Positions 7,720 through 16,276 of a stretch of DNA of 64,000 nt are shown here, piece after piece. Where the stretch lies: positions 2,323,750-2,387,749 of the forward strand of contig NZ_LMET01000001.1 of the NCBI RefSeq assembly GCF_001426485.1, read 5' to 3'. Source of the DNA: Aeromicrobium sp. Root472D3. Its GTDB lineage: Bacteria; Actinomycetota; Actinomycetes; Propionibacteriales; Nocardioidaceae. Position 1 is the stretch's first letter. Each line of letters opens with the position of its first letter. Made by a program: the position numbers and the translations under genes. The notes beneath the pieces were generated by a model, which did no database searches, was not told the origin of the DNA, and saw only the letters and a list, made by a program, of their open reading frames with translations.

Positions 7720-8628
7720 ATGCCCACGTCCCGTGACCGCCTCCTCCTGCTCGACAGCGCGAGCCTGTACTTCCGAGCCTTCTTCGGCATCCCGAAGACG
7801 CTGACGGCGCCCGACGGCACCGCGGTCAACGCCCTGCGCGGCATCCTCGACTTCACGTCGAGCCTCACGACGCAGTACGAGCCCGGTGCCGTCGTGGCGT
7901 GCTGGGACGACGACTGGCGTCCGCAGTGGCGGGTCGACCTGATCGACACCTACAAGACGCAGCGCCTGGGCGACGACGGCGGCGAGGCCGACACGACCGA
8001 CGGCCTCCTAGGGCCCCAGGTGCCGCTGATCTCCGAGGCGTTCGGGCTGCTCGGCATCCCCGTCGTCGGCGCCGCCGACCACGAGGCCGACGACGTCATC
8101 GGCACGCTCGCGGCACGGTGGGACGGACCCGTCGACGTCGTCACGGGCGACCGCGACCTCTTCCAGGTCGTCGACGACGACCGCGACGTCCGGGTGCTGT
8201 ACGTCGCGAAGGGCGTGTCGAAGCACGACGTCGTCGACGAGGCCTGGCTCCGGGCGAGGTACTCGATCGGTGCGGCCGACTACGTCGACTTCGCGGTCAT
8301 GCGCGGCGACCCGTCCGACGGCCTGCCCGGTGTGGCCGGGATCGGCGACAAGACGGCCGCGGTGCTGCTCGACCGGTTCGGCGACCTCGACGGGATCCTG
8401 ACGGCAGCGGGCGACCCCTCGTCCTCCATCACGCCGAAGGTGCGACGGTCGCTGCTCGACTCGGTCGACTACATCCGCGCTGCACGCGAGGTCGTGGCGG
8501 TGCGCACCGACGTCTGCGACGTGCCCGACCTGTCGGCGACGCCCGACCGCGAGAAGTTCGAGGCCTTCGGCGAGACCTGGGGCCTCGGTGGCGTGACGGA
8601 GCGCGCCCTCGAGGCCGTCACGCGCTGA
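7720..8628 (+). CDS. 5'-3' exonuclease (PIN-like, flap-type)
   Basis: A 302-residue stand-alone version of the 5'-nuclease domain of DNA polymerase I. The N-terminal LLLLDSASLYFRAF supplies the first metal-binding Asp; more acidic clusters follow in WDDDWRPQWR, ADHEADDVIGTLA and VTGDRDLFQVV; and the helix-hairpin-helix SDGLPGVAGIGDKTAA binds DNA. It removes 5' flaps or RNA primers in replication and repair. The M. tuberculosis orthologue is, from memory, Rv2090, also next to helY. The gene converges on helY and their last 11 bases overlap. Confidence 0.93.
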   Translation: MPTSRDRLLLLDSASLYFRAFFGIPKTLTAPDGTAVNALRGILDFTSSLTTQYEPGAVVACWDDDWRPQWRVDLIDTYKTQRLGDDGGEADTTDGLLGPQVPLISEAFGLLGIPVVGAADHEADDVIGTLAARWDGPVDVVTGDRDLFQVVDDDRDVRVLYVAKGVSKHDVVDEAWLRARYSIGAADYVDFAVMRGDPSDGLPGVAGIGDKTAAVLLDRFGDLDGILTAAGDPSSSITPKVRRSLLDSVDYIRAAREVVAVRTDVCDVPDLSATPDREKFEAFGETWGLGGVTERALEAVTR

Positions 8629-11344
8629 TGCTGGTGTAGCTGACGACGCCGTGGCGCAGCAGGTCGAGCGACTCGCGGGCCGTGGAGCGCAGGGGCCCCG
8701 GCCCAGCCGCGTCGGCGATCTGCGCCACGACGTCGATGAGCTGCTTCATGGCCCGCACGAAGTCGCCGGCTGCGAGCTCCATCTCGCCGAGGACGTCGTC
8801 GAGGCTCGCGTCGTTGCACCACTGCCAGACCGCCTGCGCGAAGCCGAAGTCGGGCTGGTGCAGGAACTTGACCCGGTGCTCGCGCTCGAGCTGCTGCAGG
8901 TCGGCGCACAGCTGGGACATGGTCGCCGCCGTCTCGCGGACGGCCTGCGACGGGAAGCGCGGGGCGGGCAGCTCGTCGGAGCTGCGTGACTGGTAGGTCA
9001 GGCCGCTCACGACGGACGCCAGCTCGGCCGCGTCGAGGCCGTCCCACGCCTGCTGGCGCAGGCACTCGCTCACGAGCAGGTCGAGGTCGCTGTAGAGCCG
9101 CGTGAGCTTCTTGCCGTCGGCGGTGACCTCGTCGCCGTCGAGGTAGCCCAGCACGTCGAGCACCTCGCACACGCGGTCGAACTGGCGGGCCACGGTGTTG
9201 GTGCGCTGCTCGATGCGTCCGCGCTGGTTCTTCGTGTCGCGCTCGAGCTTGAGGTAGCGCTCGGCCCAGCGCGCGTGCTTCTCGCGGTCGGGGCACTGGT
9301 GGCACGGGTGGTCGCGCAGCTTCTCGCGGATCGCGCCGATGCGCGGGTCCTCGCGCGAGGAGTGGTCGCGCCGCTGCTTCTCCTGGCCCCACGCGACACC
9401 GTCGGCGCGGCTGCGCAGTGCTGCGGCGAGGTCGCGCCGCGCCTGCGGGTTGCGCGCGTTGAACGACTTGGGGATGCGCATCGTGGTCAGCGCGGTGACG
9501 GGAGCCGTGAAGTCGATCATCGCGAGCCGGCGCGCATGGCGGCTCGCGGTCAGCACCATGGGTCGCGGACCGTCGCCGTCGGTGGCCCGGCCCGGGTCGA
9601 GCACCACCGCGATGCCGGCGAACTTGCCGACCGGCACGTGGATGACGTCGCCCGGTCGCAGCCGCGTCAGCGACTCGGCGATCTCGGCGCGCTCGGCCTG
9701 GCGGCGGGCCTTGGACCCGGACGCCTCGATGTCGGTCAGCTCGCGCCGCAGCGACGCGTACTCCATGAAGTCGCCCCGGTCGCAGTGGATGTTGTCGCGG
9801 TAGCCGTCGAGGGCGTCGTCGGCCTTGCGGATCTGCCGTGCCAGCCCGACGACCGCGCGATCGGCCTGGAACTGGGCGAACGACTGCTCGAGGAGCTCGC
9901 GGGCCACGCCGCGCCCGACCTGGCCGACGAGGTTGACCGCCATGTTGTACGACGGGTGGAACGACGAGTTGAGCGGGTAGGTGCGCGTGCTGGCCAGGCC
10001 GGCGACCTGCTTGGGGTCGAGGCCGGGCTGCCACAGGACCACGCCGTGCCCCTCGACGTCGATGCCGCGGCGGCCCGCGCGCCCCGTCAGCTGCGTGTAC
10101 TCCCCCGGCGTGATGTTGGCGTGCGTCTCGCCGTTCCACTTGGAGAGCTTCTCGATCACGACGGACCGCGCCGGCATGTTGATGCCCAGCGCGAGGGTCT
10201 CGGTCGCGAAGATGACCTTGACGAAGCCCGCGCTGAAGAGGTCCTCGACGCACTCCTTGAACGTCGGCAGCATGCCCGCGTGATGGGCCGCGATGCCGCG
10301 CGCGAGGCCGTCGCGGAACTCGTAGTAGCCCAGGACGTGCAGATCGGCCTCGGGCAGGTGCGCGCACGCCGCGTCGACGAACGCCGTGATCTCGGCCTGC
10401 TCCTCGGGGGTCGTCAGCGTGATGCGGGCGTCGAGGCACTGCTGCACCGCCGCGGCGCAGCCGGCCCGGCTGAAGACGAACGTGATGGCCGGCAGCAGGC
10501 CCTCGGCGTCGAGCCGCTCGACGACGTCGACCCGGCTGGGTGTCCGGTTGCGGCTGCGGGGTCGCTTGCCGCCCTTGGGGCGGTGGCCGCGCATCGACCG
10601 GGTGAGCTGCCAGTCCTCGCGGGCGAGCCGCTCGAGGGCCTTGTTGACCTCGACGCCCCGGTCGTCGGGGCTGGGCTCGAACAGCGGGAACATCTTCCGG
10701 CCCACCAGGACGTGCTGGTGCAGCGGGATCGGCCGGCGTTCCTCGACGATCGTCACGGTGTCGCCCCGCACCGCGGTGAGCCAGTCACCGAACTCCTCGG
10801 CGTTGGACACGGTCGCCGACAGCGCGATGACCGCCACCGACTCGGCGAGGTGGATGATGACCTCCTCCCACACGGCACCACGGGTGCGGTCGGCGAGGTA
10901 GTGCACCTCGTCCATCACGACGTAGCCGAGGGTGTCGAGCGTCCGCGAGCCCGCGTAGAGCATGTTGCGCAGCACCTCGGTCGTCATGACGACGATCGGC
11001 GCCTCGCCGTTGATCGTGTTGTCGCCCGTCAGCAGGCCCACGTTGTCGGCGCCGTAGCGCTCGACGAGGTCGGAGAACTTCTGGTTCGACAGGGCCTTGA
11101 TGGGGGTCGTGTAGAAGCACTTGCGCCCCGTCTGCAGCGCCAGATGGACGGCGAACTCGCCGACGAGCGTCTTGCCCGAGCCGGTGGGCGCTGCGACGAG
11201 CACGCCGTGACCGTCCTCGACGACCTTGCACGCCTCGACCTGGAACCCGTCGAGCCCGAAGTCGTACAGGCCGCGGAACTCCGCGAGCCGCGGGTACTGC
11301 CTGCTCGTGCGGGACTGTGCGTACTTCTCCGCCGGGCTGCTCAT
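8618..11344 (-). CDS. helY: Ski2-like ATP-dependent helicase HelY
   Basis: A 908-residue superfamily 2 helicase. Visible motifs in order: Q-like region DFGLDGFQVEA, Walker A APTGSGKTLVGEFA (near residue 55), TPIKALSNQK, DEVH box in VMDEVHYLADRTRG (near 145), SATVSNAEEFGDWL, a basic insert with RPKGGKRPRSRNR, and TGRAGRRGID (motif VI). The C-terminal third is the DSHCT domain of Ski2/Mtr4-type helicases, which act on RNA in eukaryotes; actinobacterial HelY is conserved next to tatC. A cysteine/histidine group (HPCHQCPDREKHARWAERYL) lies in the linker. The likely start is the ATG at 11344 with TAGGCT six bases upstream. Confidence 0.94.
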   Translation of the reverse strand: MSSPAEKYAQSRTSRQYPRLAEFRGLYDFGLDGFQVEACKVVEDGHGVLVAAPTGSGKTLVGEFAVHLALQTGRKCFYTTPIKALSNQKFSDLVERYGADNVGLLTGDNTINGEAPIVVMTTEVLRNMLYAGSRTLDTLGYVVMDEVHYLADRTRGAVWEEVIIHLAESVAVIALSATVSNAEEFGDWLTAVRGDTVTIVEERRPIPLHQHVLVGRKMFPLFEPSPDDRGVEVNKALERLAREDWQLTRSMRGHRPKGGKRPRSRNRTPSRVDVVERLDAEGLLPAITFVFSRAGCAAAVQQCLDARITLTTPEEQAEITAFVDAACAHLPEADLHVLGYYEFRDGLARGIAAHHAGMLPTFKECVEDLFSAGFVKVIFATETLALGINMPARSVVIEKLSKWNGETHANITPGEYTQLTGRAGRRGIDVEGHGVVLWQPGLDPKQVAGLASTRTYPLNSSFHPSYNMAVNLVGQVGRGVARELLEQSFAQFQADRAVVGLARQIRKADDALDGYRDNIHCDRGDFMEYASLRRELTDIEASGSKARRQAERAEIAESLTRLRPGDVIHVPVGKFAGIAVVLDPGRATDGDGPRPMVLTASRHARRLAMIDFTAPVTALTTMRIPKSFNARNPQARRDLAAALRSRADGVAWGQEKQRRDHSSREDPRIGAIREKLRDHPCHQCPDREKHARWAERYLKLERDTKNQRGRIEQRTNTVARQFDRVCEVLDVLGYLDGDEVTADGKKLTRLYSDLDLLVSECLRQQAWDGLDAAELASVVSGLTYQSRSSDELPAPRFPSQAVRETAATMSQLCADLQQLEREHRVKFLHQPDFGFAQAVWQWCNDASLDDVLGEMELAAGDFVRAMKQLIDVVAQIADAAGPGPLRSTARESLDLLRHGVVSYTSISA

Positions 11345-11350
11345 GGCTCC

Positions 11351-11356
11351 AGCCTA
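11351..11356 (-). promoter_or_regulatory. -10-like box of helY formed partly by the lipid kinase stop codon
   Basis: Minus-strand TAGGCT lies six bases before the helY ATG. Its first three bases are the TAG stop codon of the upstream lipid kinase gene, so the same bases end one gene and promote the next. Confidence 0.5.
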
Positions 11357-12235
11357 CGTGGGGGCGGGTGGGGCCAGGACGCGCAACGCGCCCGGCCGCA
11401 CCGTGGCGGTCAGCGGCAGCGCGCCGAGCCGCTCGCCGTCGCCGTACGCCACGATGCCGGGCGACGAGAGCGTCACCTCGGTCACGAGGTGCCGCTCGAA
11501 CTCGGGCAGGTCGACGTGCGTGCCGCGGTACAGCTGCGGGAAGACCCGCAGCAGCGTGGCCTTGCTGACGGGGTTGATGACCACGACGTCGAGCAGGCCG
11601 TCGTCGATCACGGCGCCCTCGCAGATGCGCAGTCCCCCGCCGAAGGACGGCCCGTTGCCGACCGCGACGAGCATGGCCTCGCGCTCGACCGGCGTGCCGT
11701 CGAGCGTCAGGGTGAACGGGAGCGGCTCGAAGGAGCGCAGCTCGGCGAGGATCGCCAGGTTGTAGCGCATGTTCCCCCGCGGCCACCGCATCGCGTTGGC
11801 CCGCTCGTTGACCTTGGAGTCGAAGCCGGACGCGATGACGGTCGCGACGTGGGAGTCGCCCGTGCGGGCCAGGTCGACGGTGCGGACGTGTCCTGCCAGC
11901 AGCACGTCGATCGCGGCGTCGACGTCGTGGGTGGGGATGCCGAGCGAGCGCGCGGTGTCGTTGCCGGTGCCGGCCGGGAGCAGCCCGAACAGCACCTCGC
12001 CGCCGGCGACGAGGTCGAGCGCGCCGTGCAGCGCGCCGTCGCCGCCGACCACGACGAGCGCGTCCGCACCGGTCGCCACGGCCTCGGCCGCGAGGCGCCG
12101 CGACGACGCACCGTCGGCGCCCTCGACCAGGTGCGCCGTGTGGCCGGCGGCGCGCAGGCGCACGGCCGCGCGCTCGGCGATCGACGCGGCGCGGTGGCGC
12201 CCCGAGGCCGGGTTCACCACGAGCGCGAGGTGCAT
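11354..12235 (-). CDS. Diacylglycerol/lipid kinase family protein
   Basis: A 293-residue protein of the DAGK catalytic family (YegS/DgkB/BmrU type). It begins LALVVNPASGRHRA, the nucleotide-binding start, and contains ALVVVGGDGALHGALD and GLLPAGTGNDTARSLGIP, the GGDGT and GTGNDxAR motifs of the family, here with GGDGA. The C-terminal beta domain has GNGPSFGGGLRICEGAVIDDGLLDVV. It phosphorylates a lipid at the inner membrane face, probably diacylglycerol recycled from lipid turnover. The ATG at 12235 follows the tatC stop by two bases, so it is co-transcribed with tatA-tatC. Confidence 0.9.
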   Translation of the reverse strand: MHLALVVNPASGRHRAASIAERAAVRLRAAGHTAHLVEGADGASSRRLAAEAVATGADALVVVGGDGALHGALDLVAGGEVLFGLLPAGTGNDTARSLGIPTHDVDAAIDVLLAGHVRTVDLARTGDSHVATVIASGFDSKVNERANAMRWPRGNMRYNLAILAELRSFEPLPFTLTLDGTPVEREAMLVAVGNGPSFGGGLRICEGAVIDDGLLDVVVINPVSKATLLRVFPQLYRGTHVDLPEFERHLVTEVTLSSPGIVAYGDGERLGALPLTATVRPGALRVLAPPAPT

Positions 12236-12237
12236 CG

Positions 12238-13095
12238 TCAGTCGCGCAGGTCGGACGGGCCGTCGAGCTCGGAGGGTCCGCCGATCGGCGCGGCCTCGTC
12301 GTCGTCCACCTCGGTGCCGATGAGCCGGGCGCGCCTGCGGTCCGTCAGCTTCGCAATGAGCTCGGAGACCAGGTAGAGCACGACCATCGGCGCGGCCAGG
12401 AACAGCATCGTCAGGGGATCGGTCGTGGGCGTCGCGACCGCCGCGAAGACGAAGATGCCGATGATCGTCCAGGGGCGGGCGTTGGCGAGCTGCTTCGCGC
12501 TCACGGCGCCGATGCGGTTGAGCACGACCACGACCAGCGGGATCTCGGCCGCGACGCCGAACACCAGCAGCATCTTGACGATGAAGTCGAAGTACTCGGC
12601 TCCCGTGACGAGCGAGCCGAAGCCGTCGGGCACGAAGCCGATCAGCACCTCCATGGCCTTGGGCAGGACGACGTACGCCAGCGCCGCACCGCCGACGAAC
12701 AGCGGTGCGCCGGTGCCGGCGAGCAGCAGCGCCCAGCGCTTCTCGTTGCGGTGCATCGCGGGCAGCACGAACGCCCACAGCTGCCACAGCCAGAAGGGGC
12801 TCGACGCCAGCAGGCCGAACACCAGCGAGATCTTGAGCTGGAACTGGAAGGCGCCGCCGATGCCCGTGATGACCAGCTCGGTGTCGATGCCCTCGGCCGT
12901 CAGCAACGGACGCATGTCCTCGTACGGCTGCGTGAGGAAGTTCAGGATCGGCTCGTAGAACACGAAGCCGAGGATCGTGCCGATCGCGATCGCGAGAACG
13001 GCCCTGGTCAGTCGCGTGCGCAGCTCACGCAGGTGGTCCATGAGCGGCATCGAGCCGCCCGGCGACGGGGTCGGCCCGCCGCGTGTCAGCGCCAA
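12238..13095 (-). CDS. tatC: Sec-independent translocase subunit TatC
   Basis: A 285-residue membrane protein with six predicted helices and the TatC hallmarks: the cytoplasmic N-terminus MPLMDHLRELRTRLTRAVL, where the Tat signal peptide docks; FVFYEPIL; SSPFWLWQLWAFVLPAMHRNEKRWA; EYFDFIVKMLLVFGVAAEIPLVV; and ATPTTDPLTMLFLAAPMVVLY. With TatA it exports folded proteins. The C-terminal tail is acidic. The frame reaches a TTG at 13095, three bases after the tatA stop; an ATG at 13050 (MPLMDHL) is the alternative. Neither has a strong ribosome binding site, and other actinobacterial TatC proteins also carry an N-terminal extension. Confidence 0.95.
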   Translation of the reverse strand: MALTRGGPTPSPGGSMPLMDHLRELRTRLTRAVLAIAIGTILGFVFYEPILNFLTQPYEDMRPLLTAEGIDTELVITGIGGAFQFQLKISLVFGLLASSPFWLWQLWAFVLPAMHRNEKRWALLLAGTGAPLFVGGAALAYVVLPKAMEVLIGFVPDGFGSLVTGAEYFDFIVKMLLVFGVAAEIPLVVVVLNRIGAVSAKQLANARPWTIIGIFVFAAVATPTTDPLTMLFLAAPMVVLYLVSELIAKLTDRRRARLIGTEVDDDEAAPIGGPSELDGPSDLRD

Positions 13096-13098
13096 GCG

Positions 13099-13335
13099 TC
13101 AGGCCTGTTCGCGCTTCTCGTCCAGCTCGGCGGCCTCGACGGTCTGCAGCGACGCGGGCTTGACGGGCTTGGCCTCGTCGTCGTCGTCGTTCATGGCCTT
13201 GACCTCGGACTTGAAGATGCGCAGGGCCTTGCCCGATCCGCGGGCCAGCTCGGGGAGCTTCTTGCCCCCGAACAGCAGGAGGACGACTCCCAGGATGATC
13301 AGGATCTCGGTGGGACCGATCTGACGGAACATCAT
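13099..13335 (-). CDS. tatA: Twin-arginine translocase subunit TatA
   Basis: A 78-residue protein with the TatA/E fold: a short N-terminal helix [30 protein letters not shown] with the conserved FG hinge and KKLPELAR, then an amphipathic helix ending [13 protein letters not shown] and an acidic tail (NDDDDEAKP). It oligomerises to form the Tat export conduit. The tandem ATGs (13335 and 13332) overlap the pafC stop codon. No TatB-like gene is nearby, which is normal for a TatAC arrangement at this locus. Confidence 0.94.
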   Translation of the reverse strand: MMFRQIGPTEILIILGVVLLLFGGKKLPELARGSGKALRIFKSEVKAMNDDDDEAKPVKPASLQTVEAAELDEKREQA

Positions 13336-14306
13336 GACTCCTTATGGACGACGGCTTCATCGTACGCCTCGAGGGCCAGCCGGGCGTCGTCAACCACCCG
13401 CTCGCGCAGCGCGGCGGGCTCGATGACGGTGACCGACCCCGCGTTGCGCAGCACGAGGCGTCGCAGCCACGACCAGTCGGCGCCGTAGAGCTTGGCGCGC
13501 CAGACGCCGTCCTCGCCCTGCGACACCAGGTCCACCTGGTAGTACTCGGTCAGCCAGTGCGCCCGCGGGTGCAGGTCGACGACCGCGAACGGCGTCTGCT
13601 CGCCGACCGTGAAGAATCCCTCGGACAGGTCACGTGGTGTCGCGTCGTGCGGCTCGGCGTCGATCGCGAGCACGTCGGCCGCGACGATGCGGTCGAGCCG
13701 GAAGAAGCGCAGGTCCTCGGCCTTGAGGCACCACGCCTCGAGGTACAGCTTGCCCTGCTCGGTGAACAGGCGGCGCGGGTCGACGTCGCGATCGGTCTGC
13801 TCGTCGCGCGAGACCGTCGCGTACGTCAGGGCGAGCCGCTTGCCGCCCGTCAGCGCCTCGACGACCGCGCCGTGGATCGTGGGGTCGACGTCGTCGAGCA
13901 CGACGTCGACCGATGTCGACGCGGTGTCGCCGACGGCGCTCTCGAGCTTGGCCAGCGCGCTGTCGATGACGGTCAGCTCGAGACCGCTGGCGGACGCGCG
14001 CAGCGTCCGCAGCGCGACGATCAGGGCAGCGCCCTCGCGGGTGCTGATGCGCAGCGGCCGGGTCATGAACTCGGCGTCGCGGATGTGCACGACGCCGTCG
14101 CGCTCGAGCGCCGTCAGGTCGAAGTCGATCAGCTCGCCGGCGTACTCCCCCGTGCCGGTGTACATCAGCAGCTTGAGGTCGTCGCGGATCGTCTTGGGGC
14201 TCACGCCGAACTCGGCGGCCACCTCGTTGACCGGCACCCCGTCGTTGCCCTGCAGGTACGGGACGAGCGCCAGCATGCGCACGACCTGCTGGCGCGACCG
14301 GCTCAT
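13332..14306 (-). CDS. pafC: DNA-damage-response transcription factor subunit PafC
   Basis: A 324-residue WYL-domain regulator. The N-terminal winged helix-turn-helix (residues 1-60: [32 protein letters not shown]) is followed by the WYL-type core with [20 protein letters not shown]. Together with PafB it forms the PafBC activator, which in mycobacteria switches on the LexA-independent DNA damage response. The start ATG overlaps the pafB stop (ATGA), and its stop overlaps tatA, so pafB-pafC-tatA-tatC are tightly coupled. Confidence 0.94.
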   Translation of the reverse strand: MSRSRQQVVRMLALVPYLQGNDGVPVNEVAAEFGVSPKTIRDDLKLLMYTGTGEYAGELIDFDLTALERDGVVHIRDAEFMTRPLRISTREGAALIVALRTLRASASGLELTVIDSALAKLESAVGDTASTSVDVVLDDVDPTIHGAVVEALTGGKRLALTYATVSRDEQTDRDVDPRRLFTEQGKLYLEAWCLKAEDLRFFRLDRIVAADVLAIDAEPHDATPRDLSEGFFTVGEQTPFAVVDLHPRAHWLTEYYQVDLVSQGEDGVWRAKLYGADWSWLRRLVLRNAGSVTVIEPAALRERVVDDARLALEAYDEAVVHKES

Positions 14307-15274
14307 GCGCCGACCTCGAGGGAGCCCGTGACGGCGGCCGTCAGGCGCTGCACGACGGCCGCGCGGACGTCGGGGGGCGAGACCACCACGACGTCGGGAC
14401 CGTACGACGCGACCTCGGACGCCAGCTCCCAGCGCGACGAGTAGCGGATCTCGACCTCGTCGAGGTCGTCGCCCAGCGGGGTGACCTTCTCGGCGAGCCG
14501 GCGCAGGGACTGCCCGCGGTCGCGGCGGATGCGCAGCACGGCGGCCTCCTCGGGCTCGGGCGGGAACAGCTCGCGGGCGACGTCCTTCATGACGGTGCCC
14601 TCGGGGATCTCGTAGGAGCCGGGGGCGCCCTCGGTCGTGACCTCGCCGATGACGCGTGACAGGCGGAAGATCCGCGACTCGCCGCGGTCGAGGTCGAAGC
14701 CGCCGACGTACCAGCGGTCGTGCCACGAGATGATGCCCCACGGCTGCAGGTGCCTCAGCATCGGCTCGCGCCCGGGACGCGCGTACGCGAACGCGATCGG
14801 GACGCGCCGGGTGACGGCGTCCCACATCGCGTCGAACGACGGCTCGTCGGTCGACAGGCGGGGCTCGGCCATGCGCAGCACGCTCGTGTCGACGTCGACA
14901 CCGATCGCCTTGAGCTTGACCAGGGCGGTGGTCGACTCGCTCGCCAGGCCCGCGTGCTCCCACACCTGCGTGGCCAGGCCGATCACGGCGGCCTCCTCGC
15001 GGGTCAGCTCGAGGTCGGGCAGCTCGGCCTCGTCACGACGGATGCGGTAGCCCGGCTCGTCGTTGAAGTACTTGTCGTTCTGCCCCATCTCGACCGTGAT
15101 GCCGAGCTCGCGCAGCTCCTCCTTGTCGCGCTCGAACTTGCGGTCGAACGCCTGCGGCGTCGACTCGCGGTAGTCGGCGATGGACTCGCGGATCTGGTCC
15201 TTCGTCAGGTACTGGCGACTGACCAGCAACGCGAAGATGAGGTTCATCAACCTCTCGGTCTTGCGCTCGGCCAT
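14303..15274 (-). CDS. pafB: DNA-damage-response transcription factor subunit PafB
   Basis: A 323-residue protein starting AERKTERLMNLIFALLVSRQ, the classic PafB N-terminus with a winged HTH (LTKDQIRESIADY), then a middle region and a WYL domain with GIISWHDRWYVGGFDLDRGESRIFRLSRVIG. PafB pairs with PafC as a transcription activator; the names come from proteasome accessory factor, because the genes sit with pafA. The ATG is preceded by a pyrimidine-rich CCTCCT rather than a Shine-Dalgarno sequence, and CATCCT lies six bases upstream, so a leaderless start is possible. Confidence 0.94.
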   Translation of the reverse strand: MAERKTERLMNLIFALLVSRQYLTKDQIRESIADYRESTPQAFDRKFERDKEELRELGITVEMGQNDKYFNDEPGYRIRRDEAELPDLELTREEAAVIGLATQVWEHAGLASESTTALVKLKAIGVDVDTSVLRMAEPRLSTDEPSFDAMWDAVTRRVPIAFAYARPGREPMLRHLQPWGIISWHDRWYVGGFDLDRGESRIFRLSRVIGEVTTEGAPGSYEIPEGTVMKDVARELFPPEPEEAAVLRIRRDRGQSLRRLAEKVTPLGDDLDEVEIRYSSRWELASEVASYGPDVVVVSPPDVRAAVVQRLTAAVTGSLEVGA

Positions 15275-15280
15275 AGGAGG

Positions 15281-15286
15281 AGGATG
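15281..15286 (-). promoter_or_regulatory. Possible -10 box of pafB
   Basis: Minus-strand CATCCT six bases before the pafB ATG; first base differs from TANNNT. Supported mainly by the absence of a ribosome binding site and by spacing. Confidence 0.3.
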
Positions 15287-16207
15287 TCAGGAAGCGTCGA
15301 GCAAGTCGACCGAGAACAGCAGCGTGTCGCCCTTCTTGATCGGGCTGCCCTCCGGCTCGGCGTCCGCGCCCTGGCCGACGTCCGCCGGGCACACGATGAT
15401 GACGCGGCTGCCGAGCTTCTTGCCGACCAGCTCGTCCTGCCAGCACTTGTAGAGGCTCGTCAGCGGCTGCGTGAAGACCTCCTTGGAGTACGACTCGTCG
15501 AACGTCGTGCCTCCGGGGTAGATCTGGCCGAAGTACTGGACGCTGATCGTCTGGTCGGCGGTGACCTCGGCCCCGGTCCCCTGGATGACGGTGAACGAGC
15601 TCTCGACGGCGTCCTTCTTGGCGTCGGTCGTGCTCTTCTTGACGAACGCGGTCGGGATGTTCTTGTCGTCGACCTCGAGCTTGGGGTAGTTCTTGGGCGT
15701 CGAGCGGGCCTCGCCCACGACCGACGTCGGCACCTTCGAGACGATGTCGAACAGGAACACCAGGGTGTCGTCCTTCTTGACGTCGAGCTGGGCCTGCGCC
15801 TGGCCGAAACCGTCCTGCGGCGACATCGCGACCAGGACGCGGCTGCCGACGGTGCGGTCCTCGAGGCCCTTGATGAAGCCGGGCAGGATCTTGTCCTGCG
15901 TCAGGTTGACGGTGTAGGGGGTGCCGGTCTTGAACGAGCTGTCGAACTGCTTGCCGGTGCGCCCGTTGACCGCGACGTAGTTGACCTTGACCGAGTCGCC
16001 GGCCACGACCGTCTCGCCCGTGCCCTTCGTCAGGACCTTGGACTCGGTCTTGTCGACCGAGAAGTCCTTCGCGACGGTCACGTCGGGGCTGGCGCCCTTG
16101 GAGACCTTGACCTCGTCGAGGTTGCCGGACGAGGTGCCGGTGTCGCTGCTGCCACATCCGGACAGGAACAGGACGGCAGCGGCGGAGACGAGCAGGATGC
16201 GACGCAC
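15287..16207 (-). CDS. FKBP-type peptidyl-prolyl isomerase lipoprotein
   Basis: A 306-residue exported lipoprotein. A short signal peptide RRILLVSAAAVLFLSGC ends in a lipobox (LSGC), so it should be anchored outside the membrane after Lgt/Lsp/Lnt processing. Two FKBP-like domains follow: one at about 60-160 (GDSVKVNYVAVNGRTGKQFD, ILPGFIKGLEDRTVGSR) and a second, more diverged one at about 190-305 (ISVQYFGQIYPGGTTFDESY). It probably helps fold exported proteins. GTG at 16207 is preferred since GAAGG lies eight bases upstream and it begins the signal peptide; a GTG at 16234 would add nine residues. An FKBP gene between pafA and pafB is common in actinobacteria. Confidence 0.88.
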   Translation of the reverse strand: MRRILLVSAAAVLFLSGCGSSDTGTSSGNLDEVKVSKGASPDVTVAKDFSVDKTESKVLTKGTGETVVAGDSVKVNYVAVNGRTGKQFDSSFKTGTPYTVNLTQDKILPGFIKGLEDRTVGSRVLVAMSPQDGFGQAQAQLDVKKDDTLVFLFDIVSKVPTSVVGEARSTPKNYPKLEVDDKNIPTAFVKKSTTDAKKDAVESSFTVIQGTGAEVTADQTISVQYFGQIYPGGTTFDESYSKEVFTQPLTSLYKCWQDELVGKKLGSRVIIVCPADVGQGADAEPEGSPIKKGDTLLFSVDLLDAS

Positions 16208-16276
16208 GTGTACGACCTTCGGGGTGGAGGGCACAGAACGCCGATCAGCGTATCGACACCGCCCAAGAGGTCGTGC

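Noticed and set aside
9275-12376. 1033-codon plus-strand frame across helY and the lipid kinase
   Set aside because: Antisense frame of GC-rich genes with repetitive Arg/Glu/Val composition; the helicase motifs are on the minus strand.
13050-13095. ATG at 13050 as the tatC start
   Set aside because: Plausible, but the TTG at 13095 follows the tatA stop by three bases and homologues carry a similar N-terminal extension; kept as an alternative only.
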